From Oxytricha trifallax (taxonomy: Eukaryota; Ciliophora; Spirotrichea; Sporadotrichida; Oxytrichidae): a stretch of 64,000 nucleotides of DNA. A program made the position numbers and the translations under genes. The notes beneath the pieces are model-generated. The model saw only the letters and a program-made list of their open reading frames with translations. It was not told where the DNA came from and ran no database searches. The stretch covers positions 61,158 through 125,157 of the forward strand of contig ARYC01000706.1 in NCBI GenBank assembly GCA_000711775.1. Direction: 5' to 3'. Of the stretch, positions 30,691-44,403 are shown piece after piece (within the stretch, counting starts at the first letter, position 1; each line of letters starts with the position of its first letter).

Positions 30691-33600
30691 AATTTATTTG
30701 ATTTTAATCATTAAACACACACATAAATTACACAGTTTTATTTATATCTATGAATTTAATTAGAGTTTGTTTTTTATCTTATATTTATAATGAAGCTATG
30801 TATTTAATTAATATAATTATTGTATTTTAGAGAATTATTAAAGAAGATGTGTGATTTATCTAAGAATGTTTAAATTTACCATTTATTCCTTAATTATATT
30901 GATCTTTAAATTTTAAAATATATAATTATAATCAGTTCTTTTACTAATAACTACTATATATTAATTTCAAAAATTCAAAACTAATATTGTGTTTTATCTA
31001 AATTAAGCTTTTCTTTCAATAATATTAGAAATTTTAGGTTTCATGCATTAAATTATAAGTTGTAGCATTTTACATAATTTTTATTAAAAAATTATGTCAT
31101 AACAGATACTTATAGTACTGCAACAGAGTTTTGTGTTCTACTGATCAAAAGAGTTGTTAGAAAAGGAAACTTTGAAACCCCTCTAAGTAAATTATATTAA
31201 ATGCAAATAATCGGATTATTGTAAATGAAAAGTATTAATGTTCATTAAGATTATGCGGCAAGATGCAGTTCCCTAGAGGTTTTCGGATTCATACATATTT
31301 TTGATTTAATAAAAAAAAAACTATTTGAAAGATATATAAACAAAAAAAATTAAAGATATTTATAGAGTTTAAGCTAATAAGTATAGTTATTAATATAGTA
31401 ACAATATTAAATAAAAATATTTAAAAAAACATTTTTAATTATGTCAGTAATATAGTGTCTAATTTTTACTATAAATGATTTTTTCTCAAATTTGTTCCCA
31501 AACCACTTAATATTATTTCAATATCTCCTATCTTTATTTATCGATTAAATAACTCACTACTCAATTTAAAGAGATGCAATGAATCGTTTAATTACTATTG
31601 TTCCTGTTTATTGTGAGATGTTTAGAATTACTTAAAAAGTATGAACTCATTTAAATTATAATATTATAATTTTGTCTATCATTTCTTTGTAAACATTTAT
31701 TTGTTTAGATTTAAATACGAATACAGCAAATATTCTTTTACGTTATTATAAATTTTGAATTGGAATGATTTACTATTGTGGTGTTGAAGGTTTTAAAAAA
31801 CATAACTTGTAATAATCATAGTAAATGTAATTTCAAAGATAAATTTACAAATTTTTTTCACAGAAATTCAGTTAAAATATTTATACAAAAATTCAGTGTA
31901 ATGGGGAATCATTAAAGATATACGAAGAAAACAATAAATATATTTATGGTAAAATGTCAAATCATTATATGAAAGTCATTCTTCAATAATTAAATATGAG
32001 AAATGCATAAATTATATTTAATATGCTGTTGAAACTCTTTGTAGTTAGTGTGAGTCCTTGTTAAATAAATTTGGAGAATTCAAGTAATTTATAAAAAATA
32101 TAAAATTTATCATTTTCTCGGAAGGTCGGGTGGGGGTCATCTTTTGCAAAAAATTTACTTTCAAAAATATTAAAAATATAATGTCTTGGATTCCCAGAAC
32201 TATGATCAATTAAGGGACGGAGAATTCATATTTTAATATAAAAATTCTTATCATCTCAAAGATAGTGAGATATAAATGAATTGAACTTAAAATATATTTC
32301 ATACTGACTTTTATTGTAAGTGGGATCATACACATACACAAAAAGTAGGTATTTTTTTGCTCACTTTATATTATGGGTGGACCATTTCACATTAATAATA
32401 TTATTAATAAATATATTTGTTAGCTTTTAGGTAAATATGAATTTTATATTTTTAGTATTATTTTATGTAGTTGCAAGTTATTCTATAAATTCAAATCTGT
32501 TACATATTTATTTTTTTGCTTGTTAGAGATTTAGAAATAGCCTGACAATTCAATAGTAAGCTCGAAATTATTTTTAATTTATTAAAATATTTTTTTAATT
32601 AATTTTTTATTTACTGAATAAAGTAGTTATATTTTAAATATGAATTTTAAAATTAATAATTGGTAATAATTTTATCATAGCTTATAAATTTATATTTATA
32701 AAAATTAAAGAAAAAAATTGTTAATTTGATAAAATTACTCAACTTAAATTAAAGGCAAAAATTATAATTTTTTTGTAATTTTTATTATGTATTTATTTAA
32801 AAATTGCTATAAAAGTATTTCTTTTGGAGACTAACTCTTGATGATTATATTTATATCCTTCTCTGAATAGCATATTTAAGTATTCAACTAAAATGATTGA
32901 TCTTATTTATATTATCATTAAAGCCAACTATTTCAAACTTTTCTCCTCTACTTAAGCTATTTTTCCCTATTTTTTTTAGTCAAAAGATCACAAAGGCATT
33001 TCCTTTGTGCTCTATAATGTCATAACTTTTATAAAAATTAACTAAAGAAATGTGTATTTATTAAATCTGCTTAAGGCAAATCATTTTCTATTCATGGTTT
33101 TTTCAATTATAAAAAATCTATTGCTTAATTTCATTAAGTTTGCCGAGGCACAACTAAATATCTATCATTCATCACTTATTTTAAGCGTTCCTAAAACTCT
33201 AGTTACGAAATCAGTGATTTTGATGTCTTTTAGTTCCTCATAAGCTCTGCATGTTGCTTAAAACTCGAAAATTTTATTGTGAATAAAAATAAGGGTAAGA
33301 ATAGAGGAAATGAATGCAAAATGAATCAAATACTTACTTGTGGAAGGTTGAGCATGCTTTGCTGCCTAGTTGGTTTAAATTTTTTCTAAATATCCAAATT
33401 TTTAATTTTAAGCTGTGGAAAATTGATTTCGTTCCAAGTTTAATGATCCCACTTTTGCTTTTAATATTGCTGGAATAAATTTTAGTTCTGATGAATAAAC
33501 AATTGATAAAAATATTATTCTAATAATATCTATTTTGGCAATTATAAACTTTATCTCATTACTATTAACTCAAAATTCTCATTCTTAATAGAGTCTTGAG

Positions 33601-33944
33601 ATTATATTACCCTCTTCATTGTATATGACAAAATAAAGTATATTAGGGGCTCATTAATTTAGGATTATATATAAATTGTAATTATTGACAAGAGCTAGGT
33701 TTACAGTTGTTCCCTTTAAGAAGTCAAAACATTATTAATAAATATCGTGCTTTGTATCTTTTAGTTTGACAAGTGAAGAGCATCTATTTGTGTTAATACA
33801 TTGTATTTATGTGAATATTTTAGGTAATCATATTAATAAGATTTTAGATTCAGGCTCATATCTAGTGCTATGCAATTTTTGTTAATGATTTATTATTTTA
33901 TTCACTGATTTTTAACTGTATATTTAAGATTATTAAAAATTTAA
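30691..33944. other. AT-rich DNA, no gene established
   Basis: Slightly GC-raised patches at 31100-31290, 32100-32350 and 32990-33500. Open frames exist on both strands but are not significant under a code with one stop. Confidence 0.3.
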
Positions 33945-34050
33945 GTTTTGCAAACTAAGCAAGTGGGAATCGATCCTGAAGCTGAAAATGATCTCCTCTC
34001 GAATCTAATTGACAATACTCTGGGTGGTGGAGGAACAAGGTACGGAGATA
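33945..34050 (+). other. Short GC island, candidate MDS
   Basis: About 100 bp near 45% GC inside DNA near 20% GC. The plus strand reads VGIDPEAENDLLSNLIDN, then TLGGGGTRYGDIE, without a stop. The sharp composition change on both sides suits a single small MDS between IESs. Protein unknown. Confidence 0.4.
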
Positions 34051-35285
34051 TTGAAACATTATATTTTTTCACTTAATAAACTAATTCTCTTACTTTTCAC
34101 GCACAATGTATTATAGTCTTAATTTTAAATTATCAATACTAGCTTTAGTGTTTGGTTTGATTTTTCAATCTTTCTTGTAATTGCAATTAAAATCCCTTTT
34201 CGTAGATGAGAAGATATCTTTGCGGCTTCCATTTAGCTGGATTAAACATACTATTTTGATAAAATTCTATTAATCTAAATATTTTTTTTATTCTTTAAGT
34301 TGTCTCTTATATGGTTCAATATTCAATATATGTCACCAGATAGCATCCCCACTTCACTTGAAATCTGCTTTTATATTTGAATCAATTGTATTTATATAAT
34401 GAAATAAAGATTACTCATTTTTATTTGATTAATTTTATTCTATTTTTAGGTACTCTACTTCCTCAATTATATAAGGCTTTTTTCTAAATAATATAATATA
34501 ATAATATTTTACTATTTCTAATATTGCGTTTCATTTTTATAATAGAATTTAATACTAAATAAATCAATAATAAATATAATTAAGGTACTTGAGTGTATAT
34601 CAGCATTTTATAAGTGAAATACCTACAAATAAAGTATAATTAATCTTATCAGAAATAAATGAGTAATCCTTATTAAATTATTAATCTACCAATGATTTTA
34701 ATATTTTGGAAAAAATTACAAAAGTTTCTCAACTACTATTTCTTTCCATATATTTCAAGTCTTGAGCTAGAAAAAGTTAATATCGATTCATAAAGTCAAA
34801 GCAAGGGACACAGTGACTTTGACACAGAAATACTCTTGAACTTTTGTGATTTAAATATAAATTAAATTGGATTATAACAAACTTCTTCTATCATGTGTTT
34901 CTTATTAATAATTTATCAAGGTTTATTTGAAATACAATATTATCAGCAAAATTCAGATTAATCTTGACAATATGAGCAGTATTTGAACCGCAATAGAATA
35001 ATACATCCCTACTGAACCTAACAAAGTCACATAAGCTCTTTCGTTGTTTTCTTGATATCTTTTCCTCTAAAAGAATTAATATCAGAAGATAAAACCAATA
35101 TTATAAGGCATCATCCTATCATATCTACATTTTATGATAAAGATTTATTTTTTGAGGTAGTAAGGCAATAAATAGAATAATTCAGTGATTATTTATTTGT
35201 GAATGTTGCATTTTAATTTAGAAGAGTCTTATTATTAGGGTTTCCATTAATAGCAGTTGGTATTATTTATAAATTTTGATTACTT
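34051..35285. other. AT-rich spacer
   Basis: No gene or clear repeat seen. A small hairpin, GTCAAAG...CTTTGAC, lies at about 34793-34820. Confidence 0.4.
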
Positions 35286-35553
35286 ATAAAACCCCATGGA
35301 TCAATTAAGACATGAGAATTGGGGTAAAGAACAATTAAACTAAGAATTAATTATTATTGGCGTATAATTATAATGTTTGGGCTAATTATTAAAACTATTG
35401 GCTCGATTAATTGTCCTTATAAAATAATCCAATCAGAGTCTGTAAATTTGATTTTAGCCTAATTATTTATATTATTAGCCAATTATAATTAATTTTTAAT
35501 ATAATTGTTCTTAACTCCTATCTTCGCTTCTTAATTGATCTATGGGGTTTTAT
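35286..35553. mobile_element. Foldback element with C4A4-like ends
   Basis: Arms of about 80 bp. The left starts ATAAAACCCCATGGATCAAT and the right is its imperfect inverse, ATTGATCTATGGGGTTTTAT. Both arms also share GAACAATTA and AATTAATTATAATTGGC. The ends resemble TBE-type termini (AAAACCCC), but a 3-bp ANT duplication is not evident (TTA against TTT). Confidence 0.7.
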
Positions 35554-37749
35554 TTAAGTTAATGATTATTAATTAAGATTTTGTAGCATTATAACTATAG
35601 GTAAAAGATCTAGCTAATTATAAATTTGAATTAATAGTGAATTTTAAATTTTCCTTCATTTATTAACCAAGACATTTGTTTTTAAAAGCAAAAACAATTT
35701 TCTTCGATCCATTGTTTAAAAATTAATCTCTCTAGATTTTCAATCTATTGTCATTTAAATTATTTATAACTAAATGACTTCTTAATAAATCTGCTGTTTA
35801 TATTGAATTGAATAACTAGAATTCATTATGGATGTAGCTTTTTAGATTTAATATTAATTCGATTTTATCATTTTGATTACCAATTTATTCAATAATTTTA
35901 ACGCTTTTCGTCGTTTTTCCTTATGTACTTTGGTAGGTGAATTTGGAAACTTATTTTTGATTAAACGTTTGGGGATAGAATATATATATTTATATATAAT
36001 TTTCAAGAATTATACATTAAAATATATTTCTAATGATTTTTTATCAATTAAATTTAAAGATAGCAAGTTGAAACATTAAAAAGATAAGTAAAGCCATTTT
36101 TAAATTAAATTCTTGCTAAATATTTGAGTTTTTAATTAAAGTTATGATGATTTAAATTAAAAATTATAATTATTTTAAAATAGATAGAACAAAATATAAT
36201 AAAGTATCAGATCAATTAATACAACGACAAGTAAGTAATAGACTAAAGTATTATTGTAGTTATCAACGATGAAATCATTTAAACAAATTAATGTCAATTA
36301 TGCAAGAAAATTGTATTCAAGCTATTTATTTATGAATGTCATTAGCGTAAAAGGACCTTTTAAAAGGATAAATGCCATTTTCATTATCACCAAGTTTATA
36401 ACAGATGTGATTAATTAGTGAATATAAATGTTTTAATTTTATATTAAAATCATTAATTTTCATATATAATATTATTAATTTTACATCATTCTAACTTAGA
36501 ATATGTTAAATAAAAAGTAAAAAATATGATTAAATTTACATATTTTAAATAATGTAATTATGATTCGAAAAGATTGTAGTAAAGAAATATAAAATTAAGT
36601 AATTACCAAAGTTAGTAATGGAACTATAAGAGAAAGAGGGCTCAATAATTACTTTTAATTTACGTATTGATTTATTATATCAATTACTTTTTTTCATTAA
36701 TTTTGATTAAATTATCCCATTAACTGATATGAAGTTTAAAAAGTGTATATACATTTTATGCTTATAAATAAATTTACTAGATTTATCAATAAAATACAAT
36801 GAATAGTATTATTTTAAAATACATACTTAATAAAAATTAATCAAAAATAGAGTAAATTTAATCAGGCTCATATTTTTTAATGAGATCTCATTCTTCAAAT
36901 ACAAATAAATTTGAACAATAAAAAAATTACTAATCGGAGAATAAATGATTTATTTTTCTCTGAAACAATTGATGAACAAACTCAAATTTTTGTCTGAAAT
37001 GCAAAACTATCTCTGATACTTATATGATTGCCTTAATTTATTAAAAATATTCATAGTTGAATTGTTTTTATCATGGTTAGAGAAATCTAGTAAACAAAAT
37101 TAAGAGGATAAACTGATGTTTAAAAGAAATATATTTAGAATAATAACATTGTGAACATAACAGTACCATAGAATACTGAACTATCAACATGAAATTTATT
37201 AGAATTTGTGATTAAAAACTCTGAATTCATGAAATATTTCTGAGATTCTTGGATAATTTGCTCGAAAATCAAAGTCATTTTGCTTGGAATAATGAGCAAA
37301 CTTAGAAGAACAAAAGATGATAATAATTGGCAAAGAAAATCTTTGGAACAAAAAGAATTAATAATATAAAAACTTTATGCACAGCAGAATGAGTTTCAAA
37401 TTTACAAGAAAAAACAAGAATTTCAATTTTATATTGAAAATATATATTATATATAATTTGATCTTTTAGATTAAGAAACGATTGATTTTTCGAATGTAAA
37501 ATACGGTCTTTTATGGCTCAAAGAAAAAAGTAAAAAATTAAATAAATTAATGGATGATTTTTAGAAACATATCTTCGCTCAGAAAAATTAATATTTAATC
37601 CTATTTTATCGATAGAATTAATAGAAGAAAATCATAGACTCTAATCCTCTTTATTACCAATATTAATCATATGATTTCTATGATATATTTGGGAGATTTT
37701 TTATATTATTAGAGAAAATAGGCCAATTTTATTAATGAAAAAAGAAATA
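35554..37749. other. AT-rich spacer
   Basis: Nothing recognisable. The 68-codon frame at 35873 is low-complexity. Confidence 0.4.
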
Positions 37750-39265
37750 AGCGAATTTCAACCTCAGAAATATTTTGGTTTACTACGTAAGCTTATGTAT
37801 GGATACAAGTATAAATATAGATTAATACAAGCCACTGCTAAATTATGCAGCAATTGAAGAAGACCTATGGCAGGAGTGCCTAACCAATTAGGTATCACTG
37901 CTTGCTTACTTTTAAGTATGCCAATTCTTACTTTAGAATAAACCTGCAAAAAATCTAATTCCTCTTAGATCCATTTTGATTAACTCTGTGACATTAAAAT
38001 TTTAATTTACTTGTAACACTTCCCACAAACTATTGAGCTGTGGCGTTTATCGAAAGTTTTTGACATATAAATTTCTTCATAGAGTATTGCTTATATCAAA
38101 GAAAAGGTATCACTATCATAAATGCCAACAGAATAAAGAGAGATTGACTACACAGTACCATTTTATAGTATTTAAAGTATATTTATGATTAAATAAAAAG
38201 TTCTTTTTATAATAAAGTTTATACACACTCATGAAGTTGTATTCACCTTCTTAAACTGAATTATCCATCATAAATTTCAAATCTAAAATTTGTAAAATGT
38301 AATTAATAACAGTTATATAATTAAAATATAAATTTTTATAATAAAATGGAGTAATATTGTCTTACTTAGCTCGACATCTCTGAATAATATTGATCTTTTC
38401 TTGCTAAAAATGCTAGATAAGATAATAACTCTAACATTTTCTAGCATCAAACATTAATTTCTGTCTAAAGTTTTTAATTTTTTTTCCAATTGCAAGTAAT
38501 TTACGCCAAGAAATTATCATTGATTATCAATAAAAGCGCTAAAATTAGACCATCTCCAAGATATAATAGAACGTATTAAAGCATAAATATAAGAGCCATG
38601 CCAATTTATACTTATAAAAACATTTGAAATAGAAAAATTAAAATATGATTGTGTTTGATAAAACATCACTTTCATTCTTTATTATTAAATTACTAGTCAC
38701 TAATTTATTTATACTAAGGTACTTATTATTGTAGCTAAAAAAAAAGAAAATAAAGAATATAAGTATTATAATTTTCTTTATTACTAATTACATATTTAGC
38801 TATAATAAGTATTTTTGTATTTTATGATTATAAGGTATAGGCTATCATATATGCAGAATTATCTGGTATTATTGATTTTTTAGGTTTAAAATGATATATC
38901 ATTCATTCTCACTTTATTAGCGTAAGAAAATTTAAAGTTCTTACGATATAGAGAGAGTTGGTAGTCATCCTGTTTATTGAAAAGCTCTTAGTCCATAAGA
39001 CTAAGCAATCTATATAGATTTATCAACAGTTAATCATAACACTGCGTATATCTTGCATTTAAGCTAAAAATTTAATAAATTAAAATATAACTGAAGATAA
39101 ATCAAACTCACTATTAGAAACTGCTGATGTATCACTTTATGCATAACTTGCTTATCGAAATAGTAGACTTGATACAGAGCATCTGTAAGAGAAAGTGAGT
39201 AGATAAAACATCAGAGTGTGCTAGAGAAGGAAGTATGAATGATAATGATTAAGTAGAAGAATGAA
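37750..39265 (+). pseudogene. Ancient TBE transposase relic
   Basis: Pieces of the 42-kDa transposase appear in the right order but in changing frames. They include LLRKLMYGYKYKY (for LLFKLRYGCDEY), NRIKRD and YIYDQIK, and VYTHS near 38216-38232, where KFIHADEAVFTF is expected; the first catalytic Asp codon is CAT there. Then come VLLSSTSLNNIDL, pieces matching EIILFVDNLSVHKTK and SLLETADVSLYAQLAYR (for KKLLLYHLMHDLK), and an ending matching VCAREGR. About 480 bp of unrelated AT-rich sequence (roughly 38400-38880) interrupts the match. No TBE ends remain. It is the oldest TBE trace in the window. Confidence 0.6.
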
Positions 39266-40018
39266 TAAAAATAATGTAATTTCTAGTAAAACGGAATTAT
39301 ATTATTTATTTGCAATCTTTAAAAATATGATAAATTAGATTTTAAATTCTTGCTAAGAATAGTAATAATGCCCATAATCAATATGTTAGAGTTTATTCAA
39401 AAATATATTAAATAGGAATTGAATTTTTGGGAAAATAAGATTTATTATAATTTCAAATTCTGTAATTTCCATTATCCAAATTCTTTTCAAAATGTGATTT
39501 CTTGAAGAGGATTAAAAATCAAATATTTATTATATTTTTTCAGATTTTTAAGATATATCTATGAAGGGACTGGGCAAATCTAGAAAACTGTAATATTTTT
39601 TTTTTATAATTGAAAATTTATTTTTTAATTTTGTTATATTCTTTTTTTTTCCTTCTTTTTTTATACTTGTCTACTAAGCTTCTGCTATATTTATGTCTAT
39701 ATTTGATAAAATTTAGATATTATTTTTATATCCTTTACATTTAGTGTGAACACATCTTATTATCATTAAATTCTCTAAGTTTCTTTTTTTTTATTATTAT
39801 TTAAATAAATATTTCTCAATTTTCTTTTTTATTTATATATGTTTTGAATATTTATTTACAGATTTTTCTATTCAAAAATATTTACCTTTTTGCTTTTAAT
39901 ATATTGTTTTAATATAGTCAAATATATTATGATTAGTAATTTATAATGATCACAATATTTGATAACAATATGACTGTCTTTTTAGTAGGGAAGCAATGCT
40001 TTACATTTTTTAAAAATA
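39266..40018. other. AT-rich spacer
   Basis: T-rich runs at 39590-39800; nothing else seen. Confidence 0.4.
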
Positions 40019-40129
40019 ATGGAGGTTAAGAAGTCGGAAAACTATATTCAGTCAGAGGAGATGTCCCCGAACAACACCAGCATAGTCTTATATGATGAAT
40101 TGGTTAAGTCGCCTACCAGCTTAAAATGA
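40019..40129 (+). other. Short GC island with start and stop, candidate MDS
   Basis: ATG 40019 opens a 36-codon frame at about 45% GC: MEVKKSENYIQSEEMSPNNT, continuing to LVKSPTSLK, TGA 40127-40129. A shifted frame stays open beyond it (QLKMIKNQEGIMEQYIDKLL). The composition contrast is strong, but the protein is not recognised. Confidence 0.35.
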
Positions 40130-40564
40130 TTAAGAATCAGGAAGGTATAATGGAATAATATATTGATAAATTACTGAAAATAACACATAATCGCTCTTGC
40201 ATTTTATTGATATCATGTTTTAATGTTAATAAATGAATAGATTATTTGAATTTTGTATTTTATTAATTTATATTCGCTTTTATAAATGGATAGAAAAATA
40301 TTGATCGTTATTAATTTCAATAATATTTATTATTAAAAATTTTGATACATCTTCAATAAATATTACACTCTGAATTTCCTAAATAATAACCGTACTTACC
40401 ATATTAAAAACCCCAAAACCTTTTCAGTAGTTTGATTGAGTTTTTGACTGATAAAAGTAGACTATGAGTGCATACTTTATTTTGGTTTTTTATTAGGGCT
40501 GAGGTCGGCGTTAATGTTTAAATATTAGTAGTGAAGTGATAAACAAGCGAGTTTTTAAAATATT

Positions 40565-41999
40565 TCACACAAACATAAGCTTAGTCATGTGCCAGTTCTC
40601 TGAATATTAACTTTTTTAGATGGTGTTTGATTGTTTATATTGTAATTTAATTATCTGAACTTGGCTTGATGATGGTTGAGTTTGCAACTCTCTCATGCCT
40701 TCATTAATCTTTTACATATCTAAATATTGTTTAATTCTTTTTTTTTGAATCTTTCTCATTCTTGCAGCTAAAGTAATCGTTTCTAGGCATGTCGCTCTCT
40801 ATTATTATTATTACTGCTAGAGCCAAGATATCACATTAAACGTCTCTATCTTTCAAATCTTCTCTCTTTGGGAACTATCCAGGAGTACCATATATATTGC
40901 CTAATGCAATGGCTTGCACTCTTTGAGCTCTGTTGAAATCGATGATATAAATTCTAAGAGGTTTAAAGTCCATCATAATATTCTCTGGCTTTAAGTCACT
41001 ATGAACATAGCCAAGCTTGTGAAGCTCTTCAATACCCTCAACTATTTGGCATACGATCTAGCCAATTTTTCTTTGGCATCTTTTATCAGATAAAAACTCT
41101 CTGTAAGTCATTTCGAGGAGAGGAAGTCTAAATGCAACATGATCTTTTCAAGTAGTATAGCATCTAGCTAAATAATATGCGTACACTCTCTAAACTTTGC
41201 CTTTAATGAGAATAATACTCATTAGAAAATTCCATTTAGAACTTGTCATCAGCAAGAAGTAATTGAATGGATATATTTTATAGCATATTAGTCACCAGTG
41301 ATGACTCTATTCTCTACTTTATCCTCAATGGTAGCTTTCAAGGCAAGATCCAGTGTCAATAATTTTTAAGATAGGAATCTTTATTGCCTCAATTTTTACC
41401 ATGATTTTGTTTATCTCAGATACAGGAAAGTTTTTGACTGCTTTCTTCATTTTTATTTACTTCTGTACCTCTACTCAAAGAGACTCGGCAGGATTTATTG
41501 ACCTTCTTTTTTATAGGAACCTTTTACCTGTAGGTTTGTGAATAAAGACAAAACTTTGATTATGTTTTTTCTTTAAGGGAACTTTGAGGTTTCTTGTATG
41601 AGAACATGGCTTATCATAGAACTCACACACATACTTCCCATCTTTCTTTTAATGCTTTAGATATAACCGAGGCATATCGTTGTGTATATCTCTCAAGTGC
41701 CTCTTATAAGTTGACTTGTAGAGGAAAGTTTTATTGCATTTTTTGCAAAAATAGTCAGCTTTGGCTAGTAAAATTTAATGATCTATGGTGGGTTGATTAA
41801 CCTCCTTCTCAATTTGCACAGCTTCTATGATGACCTCCTACTTAACTTGTATTAAATCTCAAAGCTAGACTGGCCAAAGTTGTCATAAGTAGACTCCCAC
41901 TATGTACAAGCGTCTCTGGTCTCTACTTTTCTTGGTTGTTGGAATGATAATTTTTATTGGTTTGATCCAAGTAATGCCGCTCAAAAGGTTAGCGCTCAT
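40565..41999 (-). pseudogene. TBE zinc-finger protein kinase, decayed
   Basis: It runs from ATG 41999 (MSANLLS) to TGA 40565-40567. At 1435 nt the interval is 5 nt shorter than in the intact copy, so frame is lost at least once. Both finger regions and the kinase domain can still be recognised. The catalytic loop reads VHSDLKPEN, with Arg changed to Ser before the catalytic Asp, and IIDFNRAQ is intact. The same DFN variant as in the intact copy shows that DFN is normal for the family. Confidence 0.8.
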
Positions 42000-42560
42000 T
42001 TTAAATTGCTGATATATTTTATTATAATAATGATAAAATCTTCCAAGATAAACTATAATAGTAGAGTATAAGACAGTCTGGTAAGTTTTTGCTAAGAGGT
42101 TAGAAAATTAAGTAACCATAAAAGACTGTAAGTTGACATATTTTATGAAGATTATATACATTTTATTATATCAAAATACTCCTAATGAAGTTTAGTTTCT
42201 TAGGAAGTCCTCCAAATCAAGTTTGAACTTATTTTTTAGGTAAAGTTATTAAACATTTTTTAATTTAATATGCTAATAATGAAGATTTAACCTTAAAATT
42301 TAACCCTAATAAAGTTTGAACTTAATTTAGAGGACCTCCTAAAATAATTAAACATTATTAAGAGCAATTTAATGGAGAAGTTTGATAAAAATGGAATTTA
42401 ATCTTTGAAACTTGGAGCAAGTTTTTCAATGCTTCTCCTCATATCTTTTTAAGGTTGACCTTCAGTAGATCCTCCCTATTTAGTAGTATGATTTTATTAA
42501 ACTTAGAATGGATATCTATAATATTAAACTTCATTTACATATCAAGAAAGTGGAAGCAAG

Positions 42561-43348
42561 ATGGAGTCCATGAATGATGCAATGAAGGGAATTTAATCTC
42601 AAGATTTTATAAGAAATTTTTGAAGTAAAGAGGACCTTTATAGATACTTGGTTTAGCAAGGTAAACTTGTAACTATTACTAATTTATTAACGATCGTTTG
42701 ATTTTTCTTGCCTACACAGGAAGGAACAAAAATCTCGTTCTTAAAATCATTGCTAAGCGAAGAGAAATAAGCATTTGTGAGTAATGAAATAAAGATGATA
42801 GAGATACCTAACTACCCTGAAATATCAGTAACAAATATCTATAATGATTCTATGAGTGATCCAAATTTTGCTCTCTACCTTCTATCAAAGTTGCAACTCT
42901 CTAATAAGTTGCCAGAGAGAAACTTCTTCTTTGGCGTTCTTGCAACTCTGAAACCTGAGTACTTAAATAAAGTAATTTATGAAGCTTAAAAAACGTTTTA
43001 GCATCTAACCTAAAGAAAGAGAGAAGAAGGGAACTAAAATCAGTGACTCCTGGCTTTAGGAACTTCAAAAACATCCATTCATCTCAAGTAAGCTTACCTT
43101 TCTAATTTAATAGAAAAACCTGGAACTGCTATGACTTGATGAAAGAGCGCAGCAAATTAAACAGAGAGAGAAAATCACAAGTAAGGCATGAATTAAGTAA
43201 GAGACTCTACAGAGATTTATAAAAGCCAGACGAGATGAACATAAATGCAGGAGCTGGCATTAAGAGAAGAAACATAGGACCAAGCAAGCCTTTAGAGGAT
43301 GAAAAGAAAGAAAAGTCAAATCCATTTACGGGCAGATTTAATAAGTGA
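42561..43348 (+). pseudogene. TBE 22-kDa protein gene, decayed
   Basis: It starts at ATG 42561 (MESMNDAM) and keeps PNYPEISVTNIYNDSM and LSNKLPERNFFFGVLAT. A 2-nt deletion near 42990 and a 1-nt deletion near 43133 break the frame. The putative 26-nt intron is at 43088-43113 (GTAAGCTTAC...CTAATTTAATAG). The downstream part reads LMKERSKLNRERKSQVRHEL to NPFTGRFNK and ends at TGA 43346-43348. It is therefore as conserved with the 18881 copy as the first exon. Confidence 0.8.
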
Positions 43349-43354
43349 ACTTAT

Positions 43355-44403
43355 TCATTCGTTTAGATCTAATACTTATTTATAAACCAAAAATCTCCCT
43401 TCCCGTGCGCACACTTTAGCTTTATCATCGTTACTCATTTAGCAATACTCTCAATAAAATCTACTGTGTCTGTCTTTAAGTCGTGCATCAAATGATTGAG
43501 TAGAAGTTTCTTGTAGCGGCCTTTCAATAACCCCCAATATAGCTCAATTCCATTGAACTGAGGGCTATAAGGAACATTAAATACAGATGTTGTGTTTAGC
43601 CTTTCGTATTCCCTCCTTGAGTCTTTAGTTTTATGAACTGATAAGTTATTAACAAACATGATGATCTCTTAGTCAGCGTACTTGTCTCTGAGCCATTGTT
43701 AAAGCTATATATATTATTCAGTCTTAATAGAGCGATGGTGGATACCATTTCTCTAGCCCACTATCTTCACTGATTCCAACAAGAATTGTATGAGTTTATA
43801 CCTTAACCTTTTGATCATAAACTTCTATGTTGTTGTACCTCATATACCAAAACTTCGATATAAAAGTATTGAAAGTGAATACTGCCTTATCAGCGTGTAT
43901 GAACTTTTTATTATACTCTTGAGACCTCTGCATTTAATTGAATTTATAATCTAAATTATCCTTATAAATTGAACATCAAAGTAAATCACTCTCTTAATGC
44001 GATTGACTGTTTTGTAAGTTATTCCATTTTTTTAAAATATGTATGTTCGCTCTAGATTAAGCAGAAATATGAAGCTCCAAAAATGGAGATGAAACATCGA
44101 AGCTCTCTATGCGTGATAAAAATGTCTCCAGTATTTAAGAGTCTTATCATAAATAAGATAATCGATATGATGCTGCTAAAATTTTAAGGGTCTCTTAGGC
44201 TTGGAATTAAGTTGCTATCTCTTTAAATTTAATGCTAATAGACAGTAAGACCTCACAGTTGCAGTGGATTTATAGAGTAGCCTTGCTATAGATGTGTAAT
44301 TTAGAATAGGCTTGAGTTGATCGCTATATTCATCACACCCATAACACAATTTAAATAGTAAATCAATATAAACGCTGTCATAAACTGACCCAAAACCTCG
44401 CAT
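43355..44403 (-). pseudogene. TBE transposase with catalytic Asp to Asn change and frameshifts
   Basis: It runs from ATG 44403 (MRGFGSVYDSVYIDLL) to TGA 43355-43357. The length of 1049 nt is not a multiple of three. A single-base deletion lies near 43955, where VPFYKTNLNY is expected. The second catalytic motif reads FVNNLSVHKTK, Asn for Asp252, which by itself should abolish activity. GIELYWG is intact. Confidence 0.85.

Noticed and set aside
33257..33337. A GTAAGTAT...AG segment on the minus strand that looked like an 81-nt intron.
   Set aside because: Its length is a multiple of three and it has no in-frame TGA, so reading straight through is equally possible. The flanking exons are not established as coding.
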